From JACJYC01 sp964558465 (lineage in GTDB: Bacteria > Bacteroidota > Bacteroidia > Chitinophagales > Saprospiraceae), in NCBI GenBank assembly GCA_964558465.1, contig CAZLEF010000111.1, forward strand, positions 1 to 18,624: a stretch of DNA of 18,624 bases. The letters run 5' to 3'. Made by a program: the position numbers and the translations under genes. The notes under the pieces were generated by a model, which did not search any database, had not been told where the DNA came from, and worked only from the letters and a program-made list of their open reading frames with translations. The stretch's first letter is position 1, and each line of letters starts with the position of its first letter. Shown piece by piece: positions 1 to 7,417 of the stretch.

Positions 1-54
1 AAATTGATTGGATTGTCCATAGGACTCCTTTGGAGATTCAATTCCTCGGTTCTT

Positions 55-92
55 CCGCGCCTGTGGCGCGGCACGCATTTCCTCAGTTCCTC
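55..92. repeat. Hairpin plus 23-bp repeat, variant copy
   Basis: CCGCGCC-TGT-GGCGCGG (55-71) is the hairpin of this family with one base pair changed in both arms (A-T to G-C). The 23-mer at 70-92 (GGCACGCATTTCCTCAGTTC plus CTC) matches copies at 2861-2883 and 2898-2920 except for one base. The SIS gene stop codon lies in it. GATTGGATT fragments flank it at 5-14 and 96-105. Confidence 0.7.
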
Positions 93-907
93 AACTGATT
101 GGATTCCGAAACATAACTTTCGATGCCCACCTTTTCATAGAGCCTTGCCATCCGGTGGGCATGTTCGTCGTAGGCGGCCTGGAACAGATCTGCAGCCATC
201 TCTGGCCCGACAAGCGCGGCGGCCGTCAGCACTTTTGGGGGATGGCCGGCCTGGGTCAGCAAGTTGGCCAATTCGGCTTTTATGCTGTTGATGATCAGGC
301 AGGAGCCAATGGTGGAACCTGGCGAAACGGGGGTTTCGAGGCCGTCAATTTTGATCATGGCGTCGCCGGCGGGAGCGCCGGAATCGAGGACAATATCACA
401 AAAATCCTGCAATTTCAGTCCATCGGTCCGTCTGCTGACACTGGCTTCGGAATGTTTTCCGGAGATAAGGCCGACCGTTTTGATCCCATTTTTTTGAAAA
501 ATTTCCGCCATTTCGATCGGCACGACGTTGCATCCGGAAGAAGAGATCACAAGCGCGGAATCCCGGATGGACAGGTCAAAATTCCGCAGGATCTGACCGG
601 CCAGCCCCGAAACATTTTCCAGGAACATAGCCTGCCGCTGGCCGTTGGCGCCGACCACCAGGTTGTGGAATGTCAGCGACAATTCAACGATCGGGTTGAA
701 CCCCGGAAAAGAACCGTACCGCGGCCACATTTCTTCCACCATGATCCGGCTATGGCCGCTGCCGAACACATGGACCATCCGACCCGCCAGGATAGTAGCC
801 GCAAATAATCCGGCTGCTTCCTGGATTTTTGATTCCTGCCCGGAAACTTCTTCGATCAGGACTTTGCATTTATTTAAATACTCGGCTGTGTAGGTCATGA
901 GTTTCAT
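83..907 (-). CDS. SIS-domain phosphosugar-binding protein (UPF0309/COG4821-like)
   Basis: A cytoplasmic protein of about 274 residues with a single SIS (sugar isomerase) fold, the type that binds phosphosugars. Visible landmarks, counted from the chosen ATG, are a GSGHSRIMVEEMWPRYGSFPG-type segment at about residues 49-69 and the SIS serine loop ISSSGCN at 121-127. The reaction is unknown; members often sit beside sugar kinases, and here a ROK kinase lies directly upstream. The frame stays open to a GTG at 934 that overlaps the kinase stop codon. I prefer the ATG at 907 (another ATG is at 898) because the extra nine residues look like leader. It is last in the minus-strand operon. Its C-terminal codons and TGA fall in the intergenic GAGGAACTGAGGAA repeat, so the extreme C-terminus may be repeat-derived. 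Family call good, substrate unknown. Confidence 0.85.
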   Translation of the reverse strand: MKLMTYTAEYLNKCKVLIEEVSGQESKIQEAAGLFAATILAGRMVHVFGSGHSRIMVEEMWPRYGSFPGFNPIVELSLTFHNLVVGANGQRQAMFLENVSGLAGQILRNFDLSIRDSALVISSSGCNVVPIEMAEIFQKNGIKTVGLISGKHSEASVSRRTDGLKLQDFCDIVLDSGAPAGDAMIKIDGLETPVSPGSTIGSCLIINSIKAELANLLTQAGHPPKVLTAAALVGPEMAADLFQAAYDEHAHRMARLYEKVGIESYVSESNQLRN

Positions 908-933
908 GTTTACCACTAAGGGCACAAGGAACA

Positions 934-1845
934 CTAAGTTTTTTTATGTTCAGATATCTGCTGTTTTTTCAAGGCAAAGGCTGCGGCGCCGATGGCCCCT
1001 GAGAGTTCGCCGAATGTGGCCTGGCGAACCACGATTTTATCCCCTTTGGGCCTGAACGCATAGATGGCCAGAAATTCCTCCAAAGGCCTGAACAGGTCCT
1101 CGCCGGCCAGGGTGATTCCGCCGGACAATACCACCATTTCAGGGGAGAGCGCATTGTTGAGGCCGGCTATGGCAAGTGCGAGTTTCCGGATAGATTCCAA
1201 CCAAAGCCAGATTGCAAAGGTATCGCCCTGCCGGAAGGCCTCCAGCAGGGCGTATGTGGAGGCGAATCTCCCAAACGAACGCCTTTGAATGGAGTGATTG
1301 CCGATGGCGTATTCCAGGCTGCCCGGCATACCCAGGATGCTGGTTTCATCGTCGCCGGCATTAAGGGACAAATGCCCCAGGTGGCCGGCCATTTGAAATT
1401 GCCCCTGGTACAGTTCCCCGTTGATCAGGATTCCGCCGCCTACCCCCGTACCCAAGGTGAGCAGAACTGCATTTTGATGCCCTCTCACAGCACCGAAAGC
1501 CGATTCGGCCATCATGGCGCCGTGGGCGTCGTTGAGGACGTAGGTTTCGGCATTGAAATAGTCTCCCCAGATAAAATTTTCCAGGCCGGGCAGTTTGTTG
1601 GGCAAATGGGCGATGGCCGTATTGGCATCGTTGGCCAGACCGGGTGCAGACATGCCGATGCAGGTAATCGCTCCCGGGCTGTTGGCGCGCAACCATTCTA
1701 CCATTTCCAGGACGTTGCCGCGCCACCTCCCCTCCTGGTCCTCTACCGTAGGTAATGCATGCTGGATCAGGACCTCACCCTTTTCATTCATGATGAGCCC
1801 CTTTACATTTGTGCCGCCCAGATCAATTCCGATTACCAGTTTCAT
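934..1845 (-). CDS. ROK-family sugar kinase with altered Zn/sugar motif
   Basis: An ATP-dependent sugar kinase of the ROK family, 303 residues, expected to phosphorylate a hexose or related sugar in the cytoplasm. It shows the N-terminal phosphate loop GIDLGGTNVKG (6-16), the catalytic Asp in LNDAHGA (D106) and the glycine-rich LGTGVGGG (131-138). The ROK signature is altered. The usual ExGH reads H-L-G-H (155-158), so the glutamate that normally contacts the sugar is His. The CxCGxxGCxE zinc motif keeps its glycines and final Glu (G172, G175, E178), but its three cysteines are S169, L171 and S176. ROK enzymes lacking the zinc cysteines are known, so it may be active with unusual specificity. 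It follows the SDR gene across the 14-bp minisatellite and overlaps the GTG frame of the SIS gene at its stop. Confidence 0.92.
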   Translation of the reverse strand: MKLVIGIDLGGTNVKGLIMNEKGEVLIQHALPTVEDQEGRWRGNVLEMVEWLRANSPGAITCIGMSAPGLANDANTAIAHLPNKLPGLENFIWGDYFNAETYVLNDAHGAMMAESAFGAVRGHQNAVLLTLGTGVGGGILINGELYQGQFQMAGHLGHLSLNAGDDETSILGMPGSLEYAIGNHSIQRRSFGRFASTYALLEAFRQGDTFAIWLWLESIRKLALAIAGLNNALSPEMVVLSGGITLAGEDLFRPLEEFLAIYAFRPKGDKIVVRQATFGELSGAIGAAAFALKKQQISEHKKT

Positions 1846-1876
1846 TTTGTTATTTTAATCTTGGTCAAACCTCAGC

Positions 1877-2016
1877 CATCCACCGCAGGCCGTCCACCGT
1901 AGGCCATCCACCATAAGCCGTCCACCGTAAGCCGTCCACCGTAGGCCATCCACCGCAGGCCGTCCACCATAAGCCGTCTACCCTGGGCCGTCTACCGTTG
2001 GCCGTCCATACTGCCC
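1877..2016. repeat. 14-bp minisatellite, about ten units
   Basis: Nine clear units and a degenerate tenth of the type CGTCCACCGTAGGC or CATCCACCGCAGGC, head to tail without spacers (1877, 1891, 1905, 1919, 1933, 1947, 1961, 1975, 1989, 2003). Differences are mostly transitions. It fills the kinase-SDR spacer and enters the SDR coding end, where a C-to-T change in unit 8 makes the TAG stop. Confidence 0.85.
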
Positions 2017-2799
2017 CTCCGACACGTCCCACCCGCCATCAATATACAAAGTTTGCCCGGTTGTGAACTTCGAAGCCTCGGACATAAAAAAAACTGCGGC
2101 CCCGTCGAGGTCTTCGGGCCGGCCGTTCCTGCCGCCGTCCAGCGGTTGTTTGGTTTGGATGAATTGCAGGATCTCCGGGTTTTGGCTGGCCCTTTCCGAC
2201 ATGGGGGTCTCTACCAGTGCGGGGGCGAGCAGGTTGACCCGGATGTTGTTTGGTGCGTAATAAGCCGCAACGGATCTGGTAAAACCGATCACAGCCGATT
2301 TGGCGGCGGCGTAGGCATGGGTAGAAAAAAACCGGGGCGAGGGCGAAAACCCCAGCACCGACCCCATGTTCAGGATACTGCCGCCTTTGCCCGTTTTTAA
2401 AAAATGCCGGACAGCCGCCTGGTTGGACAACATCAGGCCGGTGAGGTTGCCTTCCAGCGTTTTGTTCCAGCCCTCCAGGGTCAGTTCGTGCAGGGGGCCG
2501 TCGCCGAATTTCCGGCCGCTCCCGCCGGCCACGTGGTACAAGCCGTCGAAACCGCCAAAGGCTTCCGTGCACCTTTCGATGGCCTTTGCAGCAGTTTGGG
2601 GGTCTGCGGCATCCCCCTCCAGAACCAGCGCGTCCCGGCCCAGATCCGCGCTGGCTGTGCGGCCGCTGTCTGGGTTTCGCCCGACAACCACTACCCTGGC
2701 CCCGTTCCGGACAAAAGCCCGGGCGGCGGACAAACCCAGGCCAGTGGTGCCGCCGATGATGACGATGCATTTATGATCCAGCATTTTTTCCGCTTTCAT
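1978..2799 (-). CDS. SDR-family NAD(P)-dependent oxidoreductase
   Basis: A classical short-chain dehydrogenase/reductase of about 273 residues from the chosen start. The Rossmann glycine motif is IGGTTGLG (about 15-22), followed by VHVAG-like YHVAGG, the active-site Ser in LNMGSVLG, and YAAAK as the catalytic YxxxK. The C-terminus has the SDR ending FTTGQTLYIDGGW. It probably oxidises a hydroxyl of a sugar or polyol intermediate; the substrate is unknown. The open frame runs upstream to 2886, but those residues are translated from the GAGGAACTG repeat, so I take the ATG at 2799 (alternatives 2814 and 2784). The last eleven residues and the TAG lie inside the 14-bp minisatellite, past the normal family end. 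It sits between the isomerase and kinase genes on the same strand. Confidence 0.9.
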   Translation of the reverse strand: MKAEKMLDHKCIVIIGGTTGLGLSAARAFVRNGARVVVVGRNPDSGRTASADLGRDALVLEGDAADPQTAAKAIERCTEAFGGFDGLYHVAGGSGRKFGDGPLHELTLEGWNKTLEGNLTGLMLSNQAAVRHFLKTGKGGSILNMGSVLGFSPSPRFFSTHAYAAAKSAVIGFTRSVAAYYAPNNIRVNLLAPALVETPMSERASQNPEILQFIQTKQPLDGGRNGRPEDLDGAAVFFMSEASKFTTGQTLYIDGGWDVSEGQYGRPTVDGPG

Positions 2800-2840
2800 T
2801 CTGTTCGATTCCATTCCCTCCCGGTAATAAATCAATTCCT

Positions 2841-2920
2841 CCGCGCTATCGGCGTGGAGCGGCACGCAGTTCCTCAGTTCCTCCACGCCTGTGGCGTGGC
2901 ACGCAGTTCCTCAGTTCCTC
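2841..2920. repeat. Two tandem copies of hairpin plus 23-bp repeat
   Basis: The 23-mer at 2861-2883 is identical to 2898-2920. The second is preceded by the perfect hairpin CCACGCC-TGT-GGCGTGG (2883-2899), the first by a decayed hairpin (from 2841). On the minus strand the longest SDR frame reads through the first copy. Confidence 0.75.
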
Positions 2921-2953
2921 AATAGATATTCCGCGCGCAAAGCCAATCCATCC

Positions 2954-3892
2954 CTAAAATTGGACAAACCGGCTCAAATAATTCCGGCTGATGCGGATAG
3001 CGTTCAAAATATCCTCCGGGCTGCCCTCAAAAGCCTTGTCTTCCACCTCGATACAAACCGGACCGCGGTACCGGATATCGGTCAGGGCGGTGAAAAAATG
3101 ATTCCAGTTGACGTCGCCCAGACCGGGCAATTTTGGTGAATGGTATTCCAGTGGCGTGGCCAGGATGCCCACCCGGTCCAGTTGGTGGCGATACACTTTC
3201 GCGTCCTTCAGATGGATATGGTGGATGCGGTCCCTGAATTCATAGATCGGCTGGATAGGATCCATTTGTTGCCAGACCAGATGGGAAGGGTCGTAGTTCA
3301 GGCCAAAATGGGCGTCGGGGATCAGGGAGAACATTTGTTCCCAGACAGCAGGGCTGACGGCCATATTCTTTCCACCCGGCCATTCGTCGTTTGAGAACAG
3401 CATGGGGCAGTTTTCTATGCCGATCTTCACCCCCTCGTCGCCGGCCAGCCGGACAATATCCGGCCAGGTTTTTTTAAACCGCTCAAAGTTCTCTCCCAGG
3501 CTCAGCCGGGGATCGCGCCCGATAAAAGTATTGACCTTGTTGACCTGAAGGCGGGCGGAAGCCCTGATCACCTTCTTCAGGTGTTCAACATAAAAACCGG
3601 CTTTTTCCGGGTCGGGATCCAGCGGATTGGGATAATACCCCAGGGCGGAAATGTAAATCCGCTTCCTGTCCAGGTATGCCTTAACGGAATGGATGTCCCT
3701 GTCCGAAAGTTGGTCCACATCCAGGTGGGTAACGCCTGCGTACCTCCGTTCGGCCTTGCCTTTGGGCCAGCACATGAGTTCTACACATTTGAAGTTTTCC
3801 GCTGAAGCGAAATCGATGACCGCTTCGAACGTATAGTCGGCCAGAATGGCGCTGACGAATCCCAGGTCGTGCATGTCAAATACTATTTTCAA
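2954..3892 (-). CDS. Sugar phosphate isomerase/epimerase-like TIM-barrel protein
   Basis: A 312-residue protein of the xylose-isomerase-like/AP-endonuclease-2 TIM-barrel superfamily, typically a divalent-metal sugar isomerase or epimerase. Candidate metal ligands are in the expected order: Glu in IGIENC, Asp in LNYDPSHL, His in HHIHLKD, and Glu near the end in CIEVED. An HSPKLPGLGDVNW segment, typical of the loop before the last strand, is present. The start is taken as TTG at 3892 because it gives the standard first strand MKIVFDMH; the alternative is the ATG at 3874, residue 7. It is the first gene of the minus-strand operon and faces gntR across a 79-bp gap holding the operator. The exact substrate is unknown. 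Confidence 0.88.
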   Translation of the reverse strand: MKIVFDMHDLGFVSAILADYTFEAVIDFASAENFKCVELMCWPKGKAERRYAGVTHLDVDQLSDRDIHSVKAYLDRKRIYISALGYYPNPLDPDPEKAGFYVEHLKKVIRASARLQVNKVNTFIGRDPRLSLGENFERFKKTWPDIVRLAGDEGVKIGIENCPMLFSNDEWPGGKNMAVSPAVWEQMFSLIPDAHFGLNYDPSHLVWQQMDPIQPIYEFRDRIHHIHLKDAKVYRHQLDRVGILATPLEYHSPKLPGLGDVNWNHFFTALTDIRYRGPVCIEVEDKAFEGSPEDILNAIRISRNYLSRFVQF

Positions 3893-3920
3893 ACAAATCT
3901 AGCTATTTTTTTCGTTCAAA

Positions 3921-3934
3921 CTTGTACGTACAAG
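3921..3934. promoter_or_regulatory. Perfect 14-bp palindrome, probable GntR operator
   Basis: CTTGTACGTACAAG is a perfect palindrome in the gap between the divergent isomerase and gntR genes. It closely resembles operators of HutC-subfamily GntR repressors; the Bacillus TreR site TTGTATATACAA is a known analogue. It covers the TTG of the predicted gntR -33 box, which suits autorepression. It is placed to control both directions. An overlapping second inverted repeat, AAGATA-A7-TATCTT, lies at 3932-3950. Confidence 0.75.
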
Positions 3935-3952
3935 ATAAAAAAAATATCTTTG
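3922..3952 (+). promoter_or_regulatory. gntR promoter, Bacteroidota type
   Basis: TTG at 3922-3924, 20 bases, then TATCTTTG at 3945-3952 fits the Bacteroidota TTG-N17-23-TAnnTTTG promoter. The -33 element is inside the operator palindrome. The start codon follows 20 bases after the -7 box. On the opposite strand TAGATTTG (3901-3894) fits the -7 consensus, but no TTG lies at the right distance and it nearly touches the TTG start, so the isomerase promoter is not resolved. Confidence 0.65.
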
Positions 3953-3971
3953 AGAAAATTTAGCAACCACC

Positions 3972-4679
3972 GTGGAAACCGTCCTTCAATACCGCTTGTT
4001 GCAGGATCGCCTGAAAAAGGAGATCCTTTCGGGCGTTTATAAAATCGGAGACCTGCTTCCCTCGGAAAACGAATTATGCGCTGTTGCAAACCTGGCAAGG
4101 TCAACCGTCCGGCAGGCGCTTTCACAATTGGAAAGAGAAGGGTATATTGTCAAAAAAAAAGGCAAAGGCAGCATCGTAACCTCCAGAAGGCGGGCGCTCG
4201 GCCTCCTCAATTTCCAGGGGTTTTCCGCTTCTGTAACCGGAGCGTCGATAACCACCTTGTCCGTACAAGTCCCTGTATTATCGCCCTGGCCTGAAGATTT
4301 TTATTTCCCTATTTCTGAAAATGAAAAAAATGCAGGGTGCATCTCCTTTTCCCGGGTGCGTTGTATTGAAAAAGACCCTGTCATGTGGGAGACTTCCTGT
4401 CTGCCAAATCTGAATCTGCCTAAATTTACCCGCAATTTCAAGGTCCAGCATTCCTTTTTTGATTTTTTGGCCCGGGAATACCAGATCGAAATTACGGGTA
4501 TGGAGCAGGAGATCCGGGCAGTTTCTGCCGGCATCGACGTTACAAAACACCTGAAAATTAAAAAAGGCGCAGCCGTCTTGCTGATCCACCGGAAATATCG
4601 CACCAACCGACCCTATTTATCTGTTTACAGCACGTTGTATTGCAATACGGAAAAATATGCGATGAGCCATGATAATTGA
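3972..4679 (+). CDS. GntR-family (HutC subfamily) transcriptional regulator
   Basis: A 235-residue cytoplasmic repressor-type regulator. The N-terminal winged helix (about 5-70) has the typical GDLLPSENELC and ARSTVRQALSQLEREGYIVKK stretches, followed by GKGSIV. The rest fits a UTRA effector domain (about 90-230), with FFDFLAREY, a conserved turn before the second half, and LLIHRKYRTN. UTRA domains bind small ligands, often sugar phosphates, so the inducer may be an intermediate of the adjoining pathway. The start is GTG at 3972, matching the family N-terminus. It is divergent from the isomerase operon and followed by the dehydrogenase genes on the same strand. The probable operator lies on its promoter, and a near-copy is inside its coding region at 4256-4269. 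Confidence 0.92.
   Translation: METVLQYRLLQDRLKKEILSGVYKIGDLLPSENELCAVANLARSTVRQALSQLEREGYIVKKKGKGSIVTSRRRALGLLNFQGFSASVTGASITTLSVQVPVLSPWPEDFYFPISENEKNAGCISFSRVRCIEKDPVMWETSCLPNLNLPKFTRNFKVQHSFFDFLAREYQIEITGMEQEIRAVSAGIDVTKHLKIKKGAAVLLIHRKYRTNRPYLSVYSTLYCNTEKYAMSHDN
4256..4269. promoter_or_regulatory. Second operator-like palindrome inside gntR
   Basis: CTTGTCCGTACAAG differs by one base from the 14-bp palindrome at 3921-3934. The two centres are 335 bp apart, close to 32 turns of B-DNA. It lies in the coding sequence for the start of the UTRA domain. It could be an auxiliary operator for looping or a roadblock, or coincidence of coding sequence. Confidence 0.45.
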
Positions 4680-4683
4680 TTCG

Positions 4684-4699
4684 CCACGCCCCGGCGTGG
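4684..4699. repeat. CCACGCC/GGCGTGG hairpin after gntR
   Basis: CCACGCC-CC-GGCGTGG, a 7-bp perfect inverted repeat starting a few bases after the gntR stop. The same arms recur at 2883-2899 and 7481-7496, and in a compensated form at 55-71. There is no T run behind it, so a simple intrinsic terminator is not supported; an mRNA-end or REP-like element is possible. Confidence 0.7.
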
Positions 4700-4863
4700 T
4701 CGATTGATTCGATTGGAACGGCGGCCTTCGCATCAACAAATCAACGCATCAACAAATCAACAAATTGATTCGATTGATTCGATTGATTCGATTGGAACGG
4801 CGGCCTTCGCATCAACAAATCAACGCATCAACAAATCAACAAATTGATTCGATTGATTCGATT
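4700..4863. repeat. 79-bp tandem duplication with GATTGATTC and ATCAAC arrays
   Basis: Bases 4700-4784 are identical to 4779-4863, a direct repeat of period 79. Each copy runs GATTGATTC units, then GGAACGGCGGCCTTCGC, then ATCAACAA/ATCAACGC units, then GATTGATTC again. The left and right arrays are partly reverse complements of each other. The duplication fills most of the gntR to dehydrogenase spacer. No open reading frame or gene-like signal was seen in it. Confidence 0.85.
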
Positions 4864-4873
4864 TTGTTGATTT
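4833..4873 (+). promoter_or_regulatory. 11-bp stem-loop before the dehydrogenase start
   Basis: AAATCAACAAA (4833-4843) and TTTGTTGATTT (4863-4873) form a perfect 11-bp inverted repeat with a 19-base loop made of GATTGATTC units. It ends 12 bases before the TTG start of the dehydrogenase gene and could influence its translation. No promoter was recognised here. Confidence 0.5.
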
Positions 4874-4885
4874 AATCCAAACAAT

Positions 4886-5935
4886 TTGAAAGCAGCAGTT
4901 TATTACGGAAAAGAAGACATCCGGGTCGAACAGGCGCCGGACCCCTCTTTAAAAGGCGGCGAGTTACTGCTCCGGGTGGATGCCTGCAGCGTATGCGGGA
5001 CCGATCTGCGCACCTTCCGCAACGGCGACAAAAAAATAGACCCGCCCCGGATACTGGGGCACGAATTCTGCGGAACGGTGGTCGAATCGCGCAATGCAGA
5101 CAGCAATGTCAAAGTCGGCGACCGGGTGGTGATGTACATCGTATTGTCGTGCGGAGAATGCAAATATTGCCGTGCAGGACGGGAGAACCTCTGCACCAAC
5201 CGGACCACAATGTCGTACCACCACGACGGCGCATTTGCTCCGTTTGTAAAAGTACCGGAAAAGGCTATCCGCCGCAGGAGCCTGTTCAAGGTAATGTCCG
5301 GTCAGACGGCGGAACAAATGAGCCTGGCCGAACCGCTGGGTTGTGTAACCAACGCCCACGACCATTTGCATATCGGGTTGAAAGACCGGGTGGCGGTGAT
5401 CGGTTCCGGTCCGATCGGCGCCATGCATGCCGTCCTGGCGCGGTTGCAGGGCGCCCAATCCGTCTACATGATGGATGTAAATCCCAAACGCCTCGACATG
5501 ATGACCCGGTTCGATATCGACGGAACACTCCTCAGCACGCCTGATGGCGGCCACCTTGCCCAAGCCCTGGAATTGACCGGCGGCGAAGGTTTTGACGTCG
5601 TCATCGTAGCGGTGAGCAGCGCTCAGGCACAAGCTGACGCGCTGGAACTTGCCGGCAAAGGCGCCCGGGTGGAATTTTTTGGCGGGCTTCCGAAATCCAA
5701 TCCGACGGCTGTCCTGAACACCAATCACCTGCATTACAAGGAATTGATCGTGAGCGGGTCCTATTCTGAAAAGATCAGCGATTTTCAGGCGGCCTGTCAC
5801 CTGATCCAGAGCGGGCGTTTTCCGGCCGGTCAATTCATCACCCATATTCTGCCGCTGGATCGTTTTCACGAATCCTTCGCCATGATGGAAAGCGGTGAAG
5901 CCCTGAAAGTATGCATCAACCCTCAGTTGAATTAA
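4886..5935 (+). CDS. Zinc-dependent MDR dehydrogenase (sorbitol/threonine dehydrogenase-like)
   Basis: A 349-residue medium-chain dehydrogenase that would oxidise a secondary alcohol of a polyol or sugar with NAD(P). Catalytic zinc ligands are visible as C37 (SVCGTD), H59/E60 (LGHEF) and E149 (LAEPLGC). The structural zinc lobe has C89, C92, C95 and C103. The Rossmann motif VIGSGPIG is at 171-178. Length is normal for the family. The start is TTG, since the canonical MKAAVYYGK begins there and no ATG is nearby. It lies 12 bases from the aldehyde dehydrogenase gene, so the two are surely one transcript. It resembles the COG1063 group (galactitol-1-phosphate, L-iditol and threonine dehydrogenases); the substrate cannot be chosen from sequence alone. 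Confidence 0.92.
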   Translation: MKAAVYYGKEDIRVEQAPDPSLKGGELLLRVDACSVCGTDLRTFRNGDKKIDPPRILGHEFCGTVVESRNADSNVKVGDRVVMYIVLSCGECKYCRAGRENLCTNRTTMSYHHDGAFAPFVKVPEKAIRRRSLFKVMSGQTAEQMSLAEPLGCVTNAHDHLHIGLKDRVAVIGSGPIGAMHAVLARLQGAQSVYMMDVNPKRLDMMTRFDIDGTLLSTPDGGHLAQALELTGGEGFDVVIVAVSSAQAQADALELAGKGARVEFFGGLPKSNPTAVLNTNHLHYKELIVSGSYSEKISDFQAACHLIQSGRFPAGQFITHILPLDRFHESFAMMESGEALKVCINPQLN

Positions 5936-5947
5936 CCCGGTATCACT

Positions 5948-7417
5948 ATGACCATCACTGCTTCAGAACTCAAAGGCCTGCACTGGAACCTGTTCATCAA
6001 CGGGGCAGAAACGGGGGCTTCCACCGGAAAATCCTTTGAAGTGTTTTCCCCGGCCAACGGCGAAAAAATTGCAACGGTGTCCAACGGTTCCGCTGAAGAT
6101 ATCGACCGGGCGGTTCAAAATGCGCACCATGCTTTCAAAAACTGGAGCGCATTATCCGCCTACGACCGCGAAAAGGTAATCCGCAATGCCACAGCCCATG
6201 TGCGCGCCCAAGCCGACCGGATCGGCATGCTGATGGCCCTCGAACAAGGGAAACCTTTCCCCCAAAGCCGGAGCGAAATATTGGGCAGTTGCGACACCCT
6301 GGATTATTACGCCGCCGAAGGCGTCCGGATAGAGGGGTATATCAATCAGACGGAAAAACCCAGCCTCAGGTCCTGGGTGATCTACCAGCCGGTCGGGGTA
6401 TGCGGCATCATTACACCCTGGAATTATCCGGTTTCCCTGTTGAGTTGGAAACTCGGGCCTGCTCTGGCAACGGGTTGCACGGCTGTGGTGAAGCCGACCG
6501 AAGTGACGCCGCTCTCCCCTACCGCCTTTTGCATGGCCCTGACGGAAGGCGGCCTACCGGCAGGCGTGATCACCGTGGTGAACGGCGGCGGCGAAGTGGG
6601 CGAAGCGCTCATCCGGCATCCCCAGGTGAAAAAGATTGCCATGACCGGTTCGTCCGCCACCGGCAAAAAGATCCTGGCGGCAGCGGCCCCGTTTTTGAAA
6701 AAGATCTCCCTGGAACTGGGCGGTCAATGCCCGGCCATTGTCTGCGCCGACGCCAACCTGGACCACGCGGCGCAAGTGATCGCATACAAGGGTTTCCGAA
6801 ACGACGGGCAGTCCTGCAGCTCGGTCAACCGGGTTTATGTACACCGTTCCGTACACGCCGGACTGGTATCCCGGCTCAAAACCCTGGCCGAACGCCTGAC
6901 CATCGGCGACGGGGTCGTCCAGAATCAGGTCGATCTCGGACCAATGTGCACCAAAAACGCCTTGCAAACGGTGAAAACCCATGTGACCGATGCTTTGAAC
7001 CGCGGCGCAAAACTGATCACAGGTGGTATGCCTCCCGAAGGTGAAGCCTACGCCCGCGGCCATTATTTCCTGCCTACGATTCTGGACGAAGCCACGGACG
7101 ATATGCTTGTGATGCGGGAAGAGACCTTTGGCCCGGTTGTGCCTGTCCAGGTTTTTGATTCGATGGAGGAAGCCGTCCAAAAGGCCAATGATTCGAATTA
7201 CGGGCTGGTGGCCTATCTTTTTACGAATGACCTGAAAACCACCCTGGAAGTGAGCCAGGCCCTGGAAACCGGTACGGTATCCGTCAATTGCGCTGCGGTG
7301 AATACGAACTATGCCCCTTATACCGGCTGGAAAGACAGCGGCTACGGCCTGGAACTCTCCCGCAAAGCCGTTTTTGAATACCTCCAAACGAAACATATCA
7401 AAATTGAATTAATTTAA
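5948..7417 (+). CDS. Aldehyde dehydrogenase family protein
   Basis: A 489-residue NAD(P)-dependent aldehyde dehydrogenase. All key positions are present: oxyanion N159 in TPWNYP, cofactor K182 in VVKPTE, general base E256 in LELGGQ, nucleophile C290 in NDGQSC, and E392 in EETFGPV. The C-terminal PYTGWKDSGYG substrate/oligomer segment is intact. It looks closest in style to succinate-semialdehyde, lactaldehyde and glycolaldehyde dehydrogenases. It follows the MDR dehydrogenase by 12 bases and precedes the class II aldolase, so it may oxidise the aldehyde freed by aldol cleavage; that is inference. The stop is directly followed by the 9-bp repeat array. Confidence 0.95.
   Translation: MTITASELKGLHWNLFINGAETGASTGKSFEVFSPANGEKIATVSNGSAEDIDRAVQNAHHAFKNWSALSAYDREKVIRNATAHVRAQADRIGMLMALEQGKPFPQSRSEILGSCDTLDYYAAEGVRIEGYINQTEKPSLRSWVIYQPVGVCGIITPWNYPVSLLSWKLGPALATGCTAVVKPTEVTPLSPTAFCMALTEGGLPAGVITVVNGGGEVGEALIRHPQVKKIAMTGSSATGKKILAAAAPFLKKISLELGGQCPAIVCADANLDHAAQVIAYKGFRNDGQSCSSVNRVYVHRSVHAGLVSRLKTLAERLTIGDGVVQNQVDLGPMCTKNALQTVKTHVTDALNRGAKLITGGMPPEGEAYARGHYFLPTILDEATDDMLVMREETFGPVVPVQVFDSMEEAVQKANDSNYGLVAYLFTNDLKTTLEVSQALETGTVSVNCAAVNTNYAPYTGWKDSGYGLELSRKAVFEYLQTKHIKIELI

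Noticed and set aside
1877..2016. CRISPR array
   Set aside because: Units are 14 bp, head to tail with no unique spacers, and no cas genes are near.
2800..2886. Long SDR N-terminus
   Set aside because: These residues are translated from the intergenic repeat and precede the normal SDR first strand, so they are unlikely to be native protein.
4964..5869. A 301-codon open frame on the minus strand
   Set aside because: Antisense to the zinc dehydrogenase gene, which has complete zinc-ligand sets.
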